This document shows positions 63,170 through 64,000 of a stretch of DNA of 64,000 nt, piece after piece. Numbering within the stretch: the stretch's first letter is position 1; each line of letters opens with the position of its first letter. This DNA comes from Alphaproteobacteria bacterium (GTDB taxonomy: Bacteria; Pseudomonadota; Alphaproteobacteria; Micropepsales; Micropepsaceae). The notes beneath the pieces were generated by a model, which saw only the letters and a list, made by a program, of their open reading frames with translations, made no database searches and was not told where the DNA came from. Location of the stretch: assembly GCA_016783965.1 (NCBI GenBank), contig JADHVO010000004.1, positions 400,086-464,085 of the forward strand, written 5' to 3'. The position numbers and the translations under genes were made by a program.

Positions 63170-63205
63170 CCGGTGACGCCGTTTCTTCGGCGGCACCGGA
63201 TTTTT
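63170..63205 (+). terminator. Terminator after the glycan operon
   Basis: 12-base stem CCGGTGACGCCG / CGGCGGCACCGG with one mismatch and a TTTCTT loop, followed by ATTTTT on the plus strand. It lies between the convergent GH57 and flagellin genes and may also protect the flagellin mRNA end. Confidence 0.8.
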
Positions 63206-63206
63206 G

Positions 63207-64000
63207 CTAGCGAAACAAGGACAGGATGGTCTGCGGCGCCTGGTTGGCGATCGACAGAGCCTGCACGCCAAGCTGCTGCCTCACCTGCAACGACTGCAAC
63301 ATGGCGCTTTCGTGGGCCATGTTGGCATCGACCAGCTGACCGATACCGGCGGTCAGCGTGTCGGACAGCTTCTGGCTGAACGTCGCCTGGATCGAGAACT
63401 TCTTCACGCCGGCACTGAGCTTGGCGAGAGCGGCGTTCACGTTCGTCAGCGAGGTCTGGATGGTCGCGACCAGCGTCGACGCCTTGGCCTGCGTCGAGAC
63501 GGTGGCCGTGCTCTTCAGGGTAACGATCGAACCGGACAGCGACAGGTTCTGCGCCGCGGTCGTGATGCGGCGGGTGCCGTCGGCAGAGGCCAGCGCGGTG
63601 ATCTGCGCGGTCGAGCCGTTGACGAGGTTGAAGCCGTTGAACGAGGCGTTCTTGACGATCGTGCCGATCTGGTCGCGCAGGGCAACGAAGTCCTGGTTCA
63701 TTGCCTGACGGCTGGCGGTGTCGAGCGACTGGTCGGCGGCCGACAGGGCCTTGGTCTTGAGCTGGATCAGCAGGTCGGAGATCGACTGGCCGGCAGACAG
63801 CGCGACGTCCACGGCGGACGAGGCGCGGTTGAGCGAGTCGTTCACGGCCGCATAACCGGCGACGGCGCCGCGCTGGTTCTGCGCGATGGCGAAGATCGAG
63901 CCGTCATCGCGGGCGGATGCGACCTTCAGGCCCGAGTTGATCGCGCTTTGGGTCACAGCAAGCTGCGACTGGGTGGCCGAGAGATACTGGAGCGCTGTGA
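63207..64000 (-). CDS. Flagellin, 5' end beyond the window
   Basis: About 264 residues visible; the start is outside. Near the N-terminal side it reads TALQYLSATQSQLAVTQSAI followed by NSGLKVASARDDGSIFAIAQ, the D0/D1 flagellin helix, and the C-terminus LQVRQQLGVQALSIANQAPQ TILSLFR is the family end. The short central domain is typical of small alphaproteobacterial flagellins. This is the likely substrate of FlmG encoded at 50020. The filament gene faces the glycan operon. Confidence 0.95.
   Translation of the reverse strand, partial: TALQYLSATQSQLAVTQSAINSGLKVASARDDGSIFAIAQNQRGAVAGYAAVNDSLNRASSAVDVALSAGQSISDLLIQLKTKALSAADQSLDTASRQAMNQDFVALRDQIGTIVKNASFNGFNLVNGSTAQITALASADGTRRITTAAQNLSLSGSIVTLKSTATVSTQAKASTLVATIQTSLTNVNAALAKLSAGVKKFSIQATFSQKLSDTLTAGIGQLVDANMAHESAMLQSLQVRQQLGVQALSIANQAPQTILSLFR

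Overview
This is a 64 kb stretch of a high-GC chromosome, almost fully coding, from an alphaproteobacterium. Support for that: a Caulobacter-type flagellar and flagellin-glycosylation gene set (FlgF/G/A/H, FlgI/J, FliL/M, a FlaEY-like protein, an FlmG-like glycosyltransferase and an alpha-type flagellin), TTAA-N7-TTAA motifs of the CtrA type, sigma-54 (-24/-12) promoters in front of flagellar operons, and an alpha-type single-cysteine DksA. The mix of Caulobacter-like and Rhodospirillales-like flagellar accessory genes would suit an early-branching order such as Micropepsales (Rhizomicrobium relatives), but the order is inference.

Layout. 1-1016: end of a thiolase gene and a secreted cupin. 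1300-8093 (minus): fliL-fliM-DUF6468-MotE-like-TPR operon. 8208-11059 (plus): sigma-54 promoter and flgF-flgG-flgA-flgH. 11174-16088: dksA, two small membrane proteins, a GNAT enzyme, initiator tRNA-fMet, a cupredoxin and an orphan sensor kinase. 16277-22371: gltB-gltD. 22498-25338: secreted M16 peptidase. 25502-31626: five acyl-CoA dehydrogenase paralogues in tandem, closed by a terminator. 31732-32692: gene-poor stretch. 32693-34190: small operon with a sigma-70 family factor between two small CPxC membrane proteins, plus an isoprenylcysteine methyltransferase-like protein. 34282-34911: a VOC protein and a small unknown. 35011-43062 (minus): gpmI-envC-ctp-ctp-polysaccharide deacetylase-rppH-alpha/beta hydrolase. 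43205-44896: MFS transporter and a small secreted protein. 45066-46985: second flagellar operon, flgI-flgJ-FlbY/FlgN-like. 47046-64000: FlaEY-like gene, flmG, a nonulosonate/flagellin-glycan island and a flagellin gene cut by the window end.

The flagellar parts form one theme: basal body (FliM, FliL, FlgF/G), P and L rings with chaperone and rod factor (FlgI, FlgH, FlgA, FlgJ), filament (flagellin) and its sugar decoration (FlmG as transferase; SpsE/NeuB, an SpsF-SpsG fusion and eight co-directional genes as likely sugar producers). The most unusual part is 54259-63058: two Cys-rich methyltransferases, a sulfotransferase, a two-subunit transketolase, an SDR, an ATP-grasp ligase and a GH57-like hydrolase in one tight operon between flagellin and NeuB. 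I do not recognise this combination as a described pathway; it may make a modified ulosonic acid or other unusual sugar for the filament.
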